From Campylorhamphus procurvoides (lineage: Eukaryota; Chordata; Aves; Passeriformes; Dendrocolaptidae): DNA of 64,000 bases. The notes under the pieces are model-generated. The model was not told the DNA's origin and searched no databases. It was given only the letters and a program-made list of their open reading frames with translations. A program made the translations under genes and the position numbers. Below are positions 1-12,900 of the stretch, piece by piece. Location of the stretch: NCBI GenBank assembly GCA_013396655.1, contig WBMV01005055.1, positions 62,276-126,275 on the forward strand. The letters run 5' to 3'. Numbering within the stretch: the first letter of the stretch is position 1; every line of letters begins with the position of its first letter.

Positions 1-2600
1 TGCCAATATCAAATAATTTTAGAAAGTCTAATTTCCTCATTTGTCAACAAAATAACTGACTTAATGGAGAACAAAATGGAAAGATTAGACAGGACAAATC
101 TCAATTTTACTAGCCTTCTTGATGGTTCCACATTACTGTCTCGTAATCTAACTCAAATGTAGTCAGATATGTCCCCTGCAAACAGCTCTTAAAATGGATG
201 TGGCTGACAGTGACTGCCTTGCCCGTGGTCTCCATATCAGTGGTGGCTGCCTCTTCAGGCCTGCTGGAAAAGCCTCCTGATTTGCTTCATTAAAAATTGG
301 ACCAATTTTTTAACTGGCTAACTAAATCAATTTTGATTCAACAAATCAGAGGCTGTTGAGTTCAAACAACTTTATCAGAAGATTTTAGGAGGCAATAACC
401 TTCTGCAAGAAAGCTGACTTGTCTTTTCCTGGCTAAATACTGTTAAAGACTAAACAGCTATGTTTAGTGTTTCTTAGAAATACTATAGAGAAATCTGAGT
501 CTGAAGAAGAGCAATAAAACATAAGAGTTCACCAAAATGTAACCTATATAGAAAAGTTAAAGTACTTTCTTAGGCTGCAAAAAGGGAAGACTGTGGGCAT
601 ATATATGTATCTTCCAGTATTTAAAGATGTTATTCAAACGATGATCAGTTCTTGGTTTCTGTATCAACTAGTGCAGGGCATGAAGAAATTATCTCAAGTT
701 GCAACAAAGAAGATTCTTTTTAGATAGTAGGAAAAAACTATACCTAAGAAATAGATTAAGCTATTTATGCTATGAACTTTCCTATACTGGAGGCTTTTGG
801 GAACAGCTCAATAAGTATGTCAGGTATAATTCTTTGAATTCTGTACCTCCATGACATATGTACCATGTCTGACTTAGGCTTTTTTGGATACACTATGTCT
901 CATACTTAGCCCATTCTGGATTTAGGGCAGGACTAGAGTGAAAACTACAGTGATGTTGTCTCCTTTGTGAACCATGACGTTCAGCTGAAAGGGCAGGTCG
1001 TTCTCACCTCCTCCTTCTTTCCTGTCCCATGCCTCCAGCCCTAATCTTTTTTTTGCCCCACTACTGGTACTCATCAGACACCACAGCAGGATAGTCACAT
1101 GAGCTGCAGTTCAGCAGAAGTGGTCAGATGAGCACCAGGGCCAGTTCAAGAAGAGGAATGCTCTCTTCACCAGCAGCTAACCCACAGATTGATTTATCTG
1201 TAAAGGAAAGCTATGCTCCTAAGGTTTGGTTTACAATCATTGAAATCTAACTTAGAACCGTAGCCCTCCTGCTCTGCAAAGAGTTATGCCCCCTTCTTCT
1301 CTCCTTTTTCCCATATCTTCTAGTCCTGTGGGACTTATGAGAGGTGCCTTCTGGGTGTCAAAGCATACTGTTGTTAGATTTAAACTATAGAGATACTCCC
1401 ATAGGAGCAAATGATAATGCATATACCAAGGGCTAAGGACAGGTTCAGTTTCAACCTCCAGTTTATTTAGGAGGCCATTCCTGATCCAGTCCCCCAGCTG
1501 TAGCTTACTGTAGCCCATATATAAAAAGCAATCAGGTGATGTTTGAAAGCAACACAGTCAGATATCAGAAAAGCATAGCATAGCAAGATGAAATTATCTA
1601 GCCACTATTTTCAGAAAAGCTGCTCATAAAACAACTTCAGCATCTACAGCAGTTGCTATAGTTGAAGTCACTGCAGAATTTTCCTGTCCCAGAAACTTTT
1701 TTTTTCTATATGCAGGCTTTTGCGGCTACAACACAATGCCAAGAGATTCAAGAATTGTAAATCCTTCCTCTACCTTTCCCACTCTTCTTCAAAGTGCATA
1801 ATCAATGATATGTTGGCCCAGTTTTCAGAATCATGTCAGGATTCATTCACACCAAAGCAGTCTGTCATTTCCATAAGAGAGGAACAACAAAAAGATGCCT
1901 GCTATTACAGCTTTGAGAGTATACATTATTTATTTTGAGATATTTAAATTATTAATTAGGATAATTCCATTTTTGCAACAGAGTCTCTGCTCTTTAGAGG
2001 AAACGGGCCACATTCAGTAGCACTTCAGCAGAATATTGCATACACCCAAGTAAACATAGTGCTACCCGGTTCCTTTCCATGGGACACTTTAGCATCACCT
2101 TTACATCCCTTCACAGCAACAACATCACGATTAACACAACATTAGGTCAGGAGAAAAAATACTTTTGTTTTTAAAAGGCAGATTTGGTAGCCAGGGTAAG
2201 GAGGTACGCTGTCAACTATGGCATGTGATCACCTTACAGCAATTACCTATAACTTGTATTTTACATCCTGCGTATTACAAGAACAGCAGTAGTATTTTAA
2301 TTTTTAATATTTCCCTGTATTAAGTGTATCTGTGGTTTGAGAATCCTGGAATCAATAACACAACTGGAAACTCTGATACAGTCCAGAAGAAAGTATCTGC
2401 AATGGATCAAAGCATTTCAGAGCTCAGCAGTCAAAATGCTGGTTCAGGTATTGTGTTTGACAGGAAACTAACAATTCCTTGACAGCTACCTGGTGTATCT
2501 GATGACTTAATGCTGAAGATTGGTACTTCCCAGCTACCTCATCAGAAGCCACTTTTAGTTTATAAAGCTTCATTCTGTGATGCAACCCACAGGCTCCCAA
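1..2600. other. 5' flank, no gene recognised
   Basis: AT-rich sequence left of the CpG island. The open frames here are short, lack splice context and match no family I recognise. In human, LGI1 lies divergently beyond FRA10AC1, so this may be part of that intergenic space; this is inference from synteny. I saw no clear CR1 or other named repeat. Confidence 0.6.
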
Positions 2601-2770
2601 ACCCTACTGCCTAGGTGCCGTCGGTCCTAGCAGAGAAACTGGGTCACATTTGGCCCTTCAGGCTGCGCGATGCGATGGCGAAGCCGCTGCCGGGCAGCCC
2701 CGGTGTCACTCACAGACCCTCCCGTGCCCGGAGCGCCGCGCCGAGCCGAGCGGGGGCCCTTCCCTGCCCG

Positions 2771-2839
2771 AGGGCTCCCTTCCCCCGGAGGGCTCCCTTC
2801 CCCCGGAGGGCTCCCTTCCCCCGGAGGGGTCCCCTCCGG
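2771..2839. repeat. 18-bp GC-rich minisatellite, three and a half units
   Basis: Three perfect copies of AGGGCTCCCTTCCCCCGG lie head to tail (2771-2788, 2789-2806, 2807-2824), followed by a degenerate partial copy to about 2839. It sits inside the CpG island. The strand asymmetry (C-rich on plus, G-rich on minus) could favour unusual structure and slippage. Confidence 0.9.
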
Positions 2840-3042
2840 ACCCTCCCCGGCCCTCCCGAGGGGCCCGTGCCCGCAGCCGGGGCTGAGCCGGCGTCTCCCG
2901 CAGCGGGGGCTGCCCTGCCTGCGGTCGCCGGGGTAGTGCGGGGGGCTCNGGGCCGGGCCGGGCCCGTGCGGGGAAGGGACGGGGCCCAGGCGGGTCAGCG
3001 GGCCGGGCCGAGCTGGGCCGGGCGGTGTGTGGGGCTTGAGAA

Positions 3043-3051
3043 CGGCGGCGG
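3043..3051 (+). repeat. FRA10AC1: Short CGG triplet run in the CpG island
   Basis: Three uninterrupted CGG triplets lie just before the candidate ATG at 3056. Expansion of a CGG repeat in the human FRA10AC1 5' UTR underlies the folate-sensitive fragile site FRA10A. Here the run is minimal. Homology of this run to the human one is inferred only from its position. Confidence 0.5.
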
Positions 3052-3109
3052 AGCCATGCGGGCCGGTGTGCGGTGTGATTTTTCTCCGTGGAGCTCCTCG
3101 CTGTCATGT

Positions 3110-6100
3110 CTCCTTTTACTCCTGCTTCTTTCATAGCTTTAATAAAGGGGCAGTGTCTTGGGGGTGCCTTTTCTCTTTGTCAGGGCCGTGCACTGTGCGG
3201 TGTATGCAAGCACCCCTGGTAGCTGATTTTACAAAGAAGAGTAGGTTTGCAGCCATTCCTACTTACAAAGCCTCATAGAGAACGTGGGGGTGGGAAGGGC
3301 GTGTTGCAGTGAAGCGTCCTGGCCTTCCTCACCCTTTACCCAGACAGGGTGGCTCCCCCAGCCCCGCGGAGGCCCCTTGCTTCAGGCCCTGCAGGAGGAG
3401 TTTGTTTGTACCAAAACGAGCACTCGGGCCTGCTCTGGGCCACGGCTGGGCTGTGAGCAGAGACCTGTGTGCTGGGCAGAGAAAGGGAAGGATCAGAGGG
3501 ACACTTGTGAGCGGAGTAGCAAGATTAGGGCCGAGGTCAGGAACCACGAGCTGGGAATTTTTGTCTAGGGTTGTTTTGACTTTTCCTGTTGAACTGTCTT
3601 TTTATGTTCTGCTGTATGTGGTGGTCAGGAGTCAACATGAACTGTGATGTGCCGTTTCACCACTGTGCATTTACCCCATTGGAGAGGCTTAAAGGAGGAG
3701 CCTTCTCTGCATCGTCTAACGTGCTGTAAATTCAGTGCTGGGGAGTCAGTAGTGCCCTCTATTAACATCCAGAGTTGGGGTCTGTCTGCCATCAGCTGTG
3801 TACAGCATTCATACATTTACCGTGTTAAATTGCTAGGTTTAGGAACCCTAAGTTACATGACTATTCTGTCTCCAATTGTTTCACTATTAATTAATTCAAG
3901 ATTACTTAAATGTGAGCTAAATGCACCCCAAAACATATCAGTATTTGTTATAGTTTTGTGGTTTCAGCTTGTTTTTGGGAATAAAGAGTTCAGAGTTGGT
4001 GAAACAGACAAAATACCCTGTACCACTCAAGTTACATAACTTTCAGGTTTATGTTTTGATAAAACACTTTGTATTTACATTACAAATTTACTGAAAAAAA
4101 CCCATTCTGAGTCTCTGACAAATTCCATCAACCCAAAATTTATATTAAAGAGTTTATTAAATAATGAAAGTAGATGTTTTAAATATTGTTGGCAATTTTG
4201 CATGCCCATATCTACATCTACTAGCTTGGGCAGAAAGATTTGGTATCTGCCCCTCTTTTACTACAGTTAAATATTAAATATATTTGCTTTGTCAGGGATT
4301 GTTCTCTGGCTTTTTTTTTTTTTTGTGAGGAAGGAGCTAAATCTGTCATGAAGTTTTACAGCATGAAGCAGTCTGTTTGCATTGTCCTTCCAAAATGGAA
4401 AGATTCATTTATGGATGAGATTCCTTGATGAAGTTCATGAAATGAGCTAGGTATGTTTTGCCTGAAAGTCAGGTCATCTTGGTATCATCATAAGGCATCA
4501 GGTAAATAATGGTTGAGTTCCAGTCTCCAAGAGTGCCGCCCACCACTGCTAGAGCTGCTGATGCCCAACCGAGCTTCAGGGCAGGACCTGCCCATCCTGC
4601 TGTTGCATTCAAAGGAGGAGTGATCTAGAAGTGTCAGGATATCAGTCATGAGTTTTATTCTTTTTCACTCTGAATTTATCTTTGAGCTATAGTAGTGATT
4701 CAGAGGAATGTCTGAAGTTGTGGAGAGTTTTCTTGTTGGAAAAGCAGCCTATGCCTGCCTTAGCCATACCTAACCTTATAATCACAGTTACTTTTTCAAA
4801 AGGCAGTCATCAGCTTCTGAGAGCCCTACAGTATGACTCTGTTGGAGCAGTTTTTCTTACATCTTTTTTTTCATTTTATTTGAATAGTTCCTGAAATCAG
4901 TTGAGAGCCGATTACAGAGGATGTCTGCTTCTTTCCTGGGGCCAAGCATCCAAGGGCAACTGCTTTGTCAAAATCTTCTTTCATTTGAACTTTCCTCTTG
5001 CCTGTTTCTATACTTCATCTGTCTCATGTTGACTTTCATGCTCATTGTGTTGGCTGGGACTTTCTCCCCTTTTGAGTGTGACAGAAGCTCTTGGTGTTCA
5101 TCTGGGGAGCATTACTTTTACCATTTAAAACAGTCCCAGGTTACTATGATATCTGTTAATTTAGAAGCCAAGTATAAACATATTTGCTGCACAGTCATAG
5201 GGTAGTCAGCCTTTTCATTAATAGCAAGTTGGCCATTAGAACCATCTCTGCTAAGGGACTTAGCACCATTGCTGCTATTTTGCCATGAGGATCACTTACA
5301 CCAGACATCTGCTGCACTTTCGTTTTTTATTTGGTAACTCATAATTTGTATGTCCCTTGGGAAATAGAAAACAAATATATATGTATATGCAAGCTATGTG
5401 TTCTTCAGAAGAGTTCAAGAGTGGGAGGAACATTAGATATTAGTTTATTATTAGCAATAATAAAAAAGTATTAAAGATCTTAAAAACAATCCTTGACTTA
5501 GTTTGAGAAGATAGTGTTTTACATACTCTGCATGATACAAAACAGTTGCTGGTGTCGGTAGTGGATACAGTTGACTCTTCAACATGGCATTTCTGGGAGG
5601 CATTTGCATCAAGAGAAGGCGCCTCATCAAAATTATCCTGAAGAGATATGTCTTTTTCGCAGATTTTGTTTTTCTCAGCTCTTTGTCTGAGGTGGAATAT
5701 GATTGTAGATAATGTAAGAATCAGCTGAATCAAACATTTATTTTCTCATCCACAGTCTGAATTACCAAGATATTTAGGTAGTGTGTGTTGAACATTTCCG
5801 CATGCAGATTTATAATAACCATCCCTCTTGTTTTTACCTCAGTTATGTCAAAGCTTTTTTTTTGTGTCAGTGCTGGTTTACGGAGTTCTGAGCTCTGGCT
5901 GCTCTCTCCCTGTGCTACTCCTTCAGCTGGCTGGTGTAGCTGGTTGTGGGGGCATGGATGAACTGCCAGGAAACTTGCCTGGGTTAAAATAATATCTTTT
6001 TTGGATAGGTTCCTTTTTAACTTGGGTGAGTTGTTTGATCTGGTTCCTGTGTAATTTCACAACTGTAACTGAGCAACTGAAAGGAAGGTACCAGAGTAGG

Positions 6101-6857
6101 AGTGAAGGAGAGAAGCTGGGATCTACTTAAGCTATCGCTTCTGCTGAAGAAATTGAACATGGAACTATACCTTGAAAAATGGACAAGATGGGCTGGGCAT
6201 CAGTGAGTGCTTGGTCGCTGAAGGCATTAATTTGACATTGTAGTCCCAAAGTGTGTAGAAAAAAAGATTTCATTTCCTGGTAGGACTGTTGCGCTGATTA
6301 GGCAGTATGTTTTTGCAGGCATAGTGTTGTTTTGTGTTTTAGGTATTGTATCAATCTGATTTCCAGTTACCAGTGTGCGATCTAATGATCTAAAATGCTG
6401 TACCACACCCCAAGAAACTTTTGTTCCCATCTTTCGTTGTTTCTAATGGGGACATATCAGTTGCTGTCCTCCAGCCCCTTGAAAGAGTAGCTCCTGAGGA
6501 AAATACCTTTTTCTTACATAAGGAACGTTGTTTGAAATTAAAAACTAAAGGTATTTATCATACTTTTGTTTTTCTGCATCTATGTGAAGATTAAATATGG
6601 GGACATCTGCATATAAATTATTTATAAAGGGATCTTTAGACAGACTGACAATGTCTTTTTTTGCCCTGTGTTATTTGGAATATACTCAGCATTGTCTGTT
6701 GACTTTGGCTTCGTTTAGACATATGTGAGAATTTGCACTTGTTTGCTTACTCTATGTCTTTCTCTCTTTTATTTATGCATGATAGACAGTACTGATTTGT
6801 AATTATGCCATGTCCATATTACATTAGCAGATATATTGGCTGGTCTATTATTTTCAG
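3110..6857 (+). other. Probable first intron of FRA10AC1
   Basis: AT-rich sequence between the CpG island and the first recognised coding exon. It ends in a good acceptor (TATTTTCAG, ending at 6857). I recognise no additional exon, repeat family or RNA gene in it, though a short 5' exon carrying the initiator codon could be hidden here. Confidence 0.5.
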
Positions 6858-6934
6858 GCACGTGGCCATGGAGGCTATGATTCTGATTTCAGTGATGAGG
6901 AGAGTGGAGAGAAGTCTCTGCAAAAGACTAAAAG
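6858..6934 (+). CDS. FRA10AC1: FRA10AC1 exon 2, N-terminal acidic motif
   Basis: Encodes ARGHGGYDSDFSDEESGEK and a few more residues. The acceptor is TTTTCAG and the donor AAAG|gtaatg, phase 2. The first two codons are GCA CGT where human has ATG CAT, so this exon cannot initiate in this frame. Confidence 0.93.
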
Positions 6935-9900
6935 GTAATGTACTACAGAATTAACACTTTGCATTATGTATTTTGTGCAAATGGCCTCTTAGTGTGCATA
7001 GAAGATTATACTGTTGTATGTAAAGTCTGGTGTTAAAATGGTTTTTGAAAAAATCAATCTCTCTGATTTCTGCATCTCCTCATGTCAAGCTTGCCAAAGC
7101 TTGTCGTCTCCTAGGGGCAGCTGATTGAGATCCATTCTGCCATCTCCATCTGGTGTCTATATGCTCCTCAGTTCTCAGAGCAGAGTGTTTCATTTTTCCA
7201 AGCGTTAGTATCCACTGCTGGGATTTGGCAGCACTGCTGACTTCCCTGTGAATCCATCAGGACAAATGGAACTGCTAGGAGTGCAAGGCAAAAAAGGCCA
7301 AGTGGTAGCAGGCTTTGTAGATATAAAACATGTAGATATAAAAAGTGAAGAACTGATGTTGCTTCTTTGTTATGTGATTTGTGAAGAGACCTGGGAATTG
7401 GTGAACTGTGTTGTACTCAATCCTTGAAATATAACTTTACATCTTTTATTTGAGATTACCTTTGCCAATTTTTTCAGTGGTTCCCACAATTACTGACCTG
7501 GAATTTTGTAGTCTGATTTCATTATATTGTAAAGATTTTTATTTATTTTGCTTTGGCACTGTAGTCCTTTGACACTTTCTTTACCATACTGAACATTTGG
7601 CCTACATTAGGCATATGCTTTTCTTACTTTTTCTTGTCTCCCCTGCTCTTTTATTGAACTTCATTTAAGAAGACTTGCTGGAAACTTTCCTAGGACTCTT
7701 GTGTATTTTCCTTTGTAGAAAAATTGAAAGAATGGGTTTTGTAGTGTCTGACTGCATTGTGGGAAAAAAATTTCATGTTTTAGTCATTGGAATAATAGCA
7801 TGCATTGTGCTGTTTCATTTATTTTATAAATATATCTGTTCTCCATTAAAACAATGACTGGTTTTGTTCAGATTTTGGTTTTTTTGAGGCCATTATACAT
7901 TCTACCGTTCCACTTTCTAGGTGGAATATTAATTAACCATCAGGAGCCTTTCAAAAATCCGGTCATTATCCTTGTTCTGGCACGCTACTGCTGATTCCCA
8001 GTAGGGCTCTTATGTTGGTTCACTCTCTCTCTATATATATCATCTTATTCTATGATGATATTTATTTTCACTTTATGAAAAATAGTAGTCTTAAATTTTC
8101 TCCAAATTGATTTTTTATGGAGTTTCCTTATGGGAATTTTGTGTTTACAGATCCTTTTGAGCAAACGATACCCTTAGTTTCTGGAGTTCCTTATTCCATA
8201 GCTTGAAATACAAATTTCCTGGCTTGCTTTCTTCAGGTTTCTGACTTCTATTCTTTCTGCCAGCTGATAATTATGGAAAAATCTTTTCTTCTCCTTTATT
8301 CATGAATTAAATAACTAAATATACTTTTCACTAGCTAAAATGCATCCCTTTATATTTAACTTTTTATTACCATGTTGAATTCTTAAAAGTATTTTTGGAT
8401 ATCTACTGACAAGAATGGTTTGCAACATGGCAGTTGAGTTTTAAATTTGTGATTCTTGTGATTGCAAGAGGCAGAGCTGCTTAATGAGATGTTGGGACAG
8501 TGGCATGGAATGGTGGGATAGGGTTACTAGCAGTCTCATTCACTGTCCTTCCTGTTCTTCCTTTGCTGTGTAGCTGAGATTTGTAGAGGACTTTGAATGT
8601 AGAGTGAAACTGAGGAAACTTCCAGTGGTTCTGTAGTGATAGTATTGATAAAACAAAATATTACAGATTGCTGTTTTAAGCATTTTCCTTTAAATGATAA
8701 CTGTAAGCAACTGCCTTTCTGATTTTGTTCTTCAAATGAGGTATAGTCCATGCTGATGTTGGTTCTGAAGTTTTTATTCATGTAGAAACTAGCAATGTGA
8801 CAGTTTTTGTTAATCAAGTTAGTGCAAGGTTTGTCATATGGAAATTTTACTGCTTATGAAAAGTTCTTGACTAACTTTTCTTCCTTTTTCCCACCTACCT
8901 TTAGAATAGAGGAAGATGGCCTTCTGATAAAACCATTCCAAAAAGCAAAACAAGGAAGTGTGGTTCACAGACAGTTTGCAGCTGAGGAATGTGATAGGTA
9001 TCTTTTATATATATTTTATATATTGCTTTTGTGTGACATTTTTCTCTTAACGAAAGGAGCACTTTTGCTGACACATGTTTGTTATTAACAGGGAAGAAGC
9101 AAGAAAAAGAAGATTTCACTTGATATCGATGAGTGCTGTATCCTTCTGTTTAGTTTTTCTTCAAGTTGGAAGATGGGGCAGAGGTTATCCATCATGGTAA
9201 AATACTGGGATTTCTTAGCACAGCAGTTGACAGTGCAACAGCAGATACTGAGTTGTTCTTCAAAGGAGCCACTTTTTGCTGTTGTGATGCAAGTTAGTTG
9301 AAAATCTTTTTAAGAACTCATATAGAATGTTTTTATTTGTGAAGAAGCTCATTTTCTGAATAAGTAATTGCAAATTTTGCTCAAATTATGGTACAAAATG
9401 TGTTTCAAATTACATCTGAGGCCAACGTGCTCTAAAAAGCATTACGTATTTTTCCATGATTTTTGTTTCCAAACTAAAGCATACAACTCTTATTTGTATG
9501 TTGATGGTAGAACAGTAATAAATTATTTCATTCTAGTAGCCAGACTGTTTTTATCATACAAAAATACAAACCTGTTTTAAACCAAAACTGCAGTACTAAG
9601 AAGCTGTTGTCTAAATTACAGCTGAAAAAAATGAAACAAGTTTCTGTATATATGCATACAGAGCATTTTTGATAAAGAAAGACAGTTTTATAAAGGCCTG
9701 GCAGCTTAATAAGGTTTTAAAAATGAAATTGCCTTGAATTCCTGTATTTGAAAAGTACTTTCTATGAGAGATTATTAAGTAAATTCTGTTCTTTCTGGAA
9801 ATTACCAAACTCTGAGAAAAAAAGTCTTTCTGTTAAGTACATATAAATATTTTGGGTTTGGTTGTTTTTAGTTTTAAACTATGGTAAAACAAAAAAAAGG

Positions 9901-12900
9901 TAAGTTCTGAAACAATCCTTAATTGCATTATTCAGTATGAAAGACATAAAAAGTTTGTGCATGACTACATTTTATACTGTGGTGGCAAAATAGAGGATTT
10001 CCGACGATCTGGGTGAGAACCATTAGCAAACTTGTGCCTCTAAAGCTCCACTGTTACGTCAAGCCTTTAAATATATATTACAGCTTTGAGGGCAGAGACA
10101 AATGTGGCTGTGGATGAAATTGCTAATTATTTTGGTCACAAACAGTAACTACAGTAATTGTAAATTGTAAATCCAAACCACAAAATTGGATTATTGCATT
10201 TGGGTTTCATATTTTTAGATAAGAACTTACCATGAGCTGGCTTACTCTTGTTTTGTTATGTAAAAGGAAAGATGACAGGTGAGCATTAATTGAGAGTACA
10301 TTGAGAAATATCTGTCAGTACCTTCAAAATAAATCTGAAATACTTTTGAAATGTGCAGAACTGCTATCCATTGTCCAGAATAATGATAACCTTCTTTAGA
10401 GCCATCTGTAACTGCCTTTTAAAATCACTGTCTTCAATAAAGTATAAAAAGTATTTTCAACCAGGATCAAGTAATCCACAATTTCAGTGACCATTTTCCA
10501 CCATGAGTTTTGGGGGCTTTTTGGAACAGGTGTGCCAGGGAATACGTTTTTGGTAGTTTTATTTCATAGCAATGTGTTCCTTTATGTGGTGGGGTGGAGA
10601 TCACAGCTGTGAAATACTGATGCTCACCAAATTATTATTTGATGGACTTTTCATTATAATGGTACATTGTACTAAAAAAAGTGTACAATTTGCTTTTATA
10701 GAGCAAATGACAAGACGGATCTTGATGTTATTAGAGAAAACCATAGATTCCTGTGGAAGGAAGAAGATGAAGCAGACATGAATTGGTACCTGAAACTATT
10801 ATAGAACATGTTATTTTTAGATCATTTATACTAAACTTGTAGTGTCCCCTACTAATTAAGAATAACTGTGCATACTTAGTAATCTTTCTTTGATCTTTGA
10901 TGCATTTGAAAATGAAAGACCATTAGGGGGTCTTTCATACTGCAGTATTGCTCAACTGGCAATGCGAGTTGGTGACAGAAAGAATTAATAAATAATTGTT
11001 CCTTCTCTGAGATCCAAATGACTGTTCTGAAAACTCTGAAGAAATCCAAGTTTGGTTTAGTATGTACTGTAGCTTTATTTTATTTATATTTCTCCAGTTT
11101 TATGGAAATTACTCCTTAGTTTAAGGAGTGTGTATCTGTTGCACTTCTCTGCAACTTGTGTTCTTTGGATGAAACAACATGTCTTACTAATGTCATTACA
11201 ATGTAAAATGATTTATGTCATGCTCTGTATTTAATAAATAATACCTTTTGTTATAGGGAGAAGAGGCTTGCAAAGAAGTATTATGATAAATTGTTCAAAG
11301 AATACTGCATAGCAGATCTCAGCAGATACAAAGAGAATAAGGTATGTTTCATTATCATAAATCATAGTAGTTTTAAAGTATGTCCTTTTTAAAAATTGCC
11401 TGGGTGTGTTGTGAAACCATAATGTTGTACCCCTTTCCTAGAGAGAGAGTTGTGAGAATTTGTCAAGTTACTTAATAAGCAGCAGCAGTTGGAATCTAAG
11501 CATTGTCACTGCCCCAAAAATGTGCTTTTGTGGGAATAGAAGCATTTCTGTCAGATAGTGTTTCATGAAGAGGTACATTGTGTGTGAAGAACGCAGAAAA
11601 TGCAGAGGGGTTAAAGGAAGAAGGCTAGAAAGGTTGCTTGGAGAGGAGCAATAGATGAAGCCTAAAAAACCCTGGAATGTTACCGTTGAAAAGTCTAAAA
11701 AGACTTTTGTAGTTGAATGCTGGCAAAAACAATTTTGGAAAAAGTCTATTCTAAAGTAGCATCTTTTGCTGGTTGTTCTTTTCTGTTGCTGGAAACAGGA
11801 TTTGTATGTGCCTTGTAAATAAATAGCATTTCTTAAGAGAAACAGCTCAATTCCAGCACCAGGTTTTCTTCTTAACTGGAGCAGCCTTTATTTTCTCCAA
11901 GTTTTTGGCTGACTAGCTTCTTAGTCAAAGAGTATACACGGATTTTGTGATTTTGCAAAGAGTGTTGCTAAACTCAGATGTGTCTTGGTGGTGTTAGCAC
12001 ACAGTAACCCAGCTCTGTAAACAGAGTCTATATAGTTCTTTTAGACTATTTATAGTGTAGAAAATTACATTCACTGGTAAATATTTGTGAGAACTGAGCT
12101 TAACTGTGTTAGGTAGAAAAGATGACAGTCATCTAAACACAATTGGAACAGTCAAATGCAAAAATTTAATTAAAACATAGAAAACTTAAAATGCTGAAGG
12201 TGTCTTCCCTCCTTTTTTTGAGTAAATTTGATTTTATTTTCCTATAGCTGTTTCATATCCCTCAATGTCCATTCCATCTCCCAAGTGATTTCCCTGGAGC
12301 ATGCTTGCAGATTTTGTTTCTTTCACTACTGTGCCAAGTTTCTGTGTGTTTGCTATCTTTTGTGGGGAACTGTTCCACACCAGATTCTTTTGTGTTGTGT
12401 GAACAGTTTTTCCCGGTCAGACTTCAAGTGTATCTGTCCTAACTTTAAGGTCACTCTCAATTCCCGTTTATACTCATAAGTCATTACCTATATTTTTGGA
12501 ATTGCCATGTCAGCATGACTGCTGTGTCATGCAGTTTGTAAAATATTTGTGCTTTCTGTTCTCAAATATATTCTGATCATATGAAAGTCCTTTCTTAGAA
12601 ATCCATAGAGAAATAGAAAAAAAAAGAGATTTTTTCAGTTACTGATTTATGCCTATGTTTGTTACAGAAGGATTTCAAAGCAGGATTTTTTCTTAGAAGT
12701 CTGAAATATGCTGCTGATCCCATTTGCACCAGTGGAATGCAGTCTGTGCTTTCAGATTTTTCCTGTCTTGATTCTTTTTGTGCATTTCCAGAAACTGCTG
12801 GATATCTTTAGCCACTCATGCCTTCTGTTTTGCAGTGCTGGTTCTATGAGATGTGCAGGGTAGATAACAAGCTTCTCAGCTGGCCAGCTTTTTGCATGAT

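Larger units (their letters stand above)
2620..3110 (+). promoter_or_regulatory. FRA10AC1: CpG island, probable FRA10AC1 promoter and first exon
   Basis: The sequence becomes abruptly GC- and CpG-rich for about 450 bp in otherwise AT-rich DNA, with many GGGCCGGGCC-type runs and one ambiguous base at 2949. It is the only such island upstream of the FRA10AC1 coding exons, about 3.8 kb before exon 2, so it is the natural promoter and exon 1. Two ATGs could splice in phase 0 to exon 2: the one at 3056 (donor GT at 3068) and the one at 2670 (donor GT at 2703). Both donors are poor matches to consensus, so the start is not settled. No TATA box is evident, as expected for a CpG-island promoter. Confidence 0.7.

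Noticed and set aside
2615..3136. Overlapping long open frames in the CpG island on both strands
   Set aside because: GC-rich sequence has few stops, and the frames are largely the 18-bp repeat translated. No family similarity, and they overlap each other in several frames.
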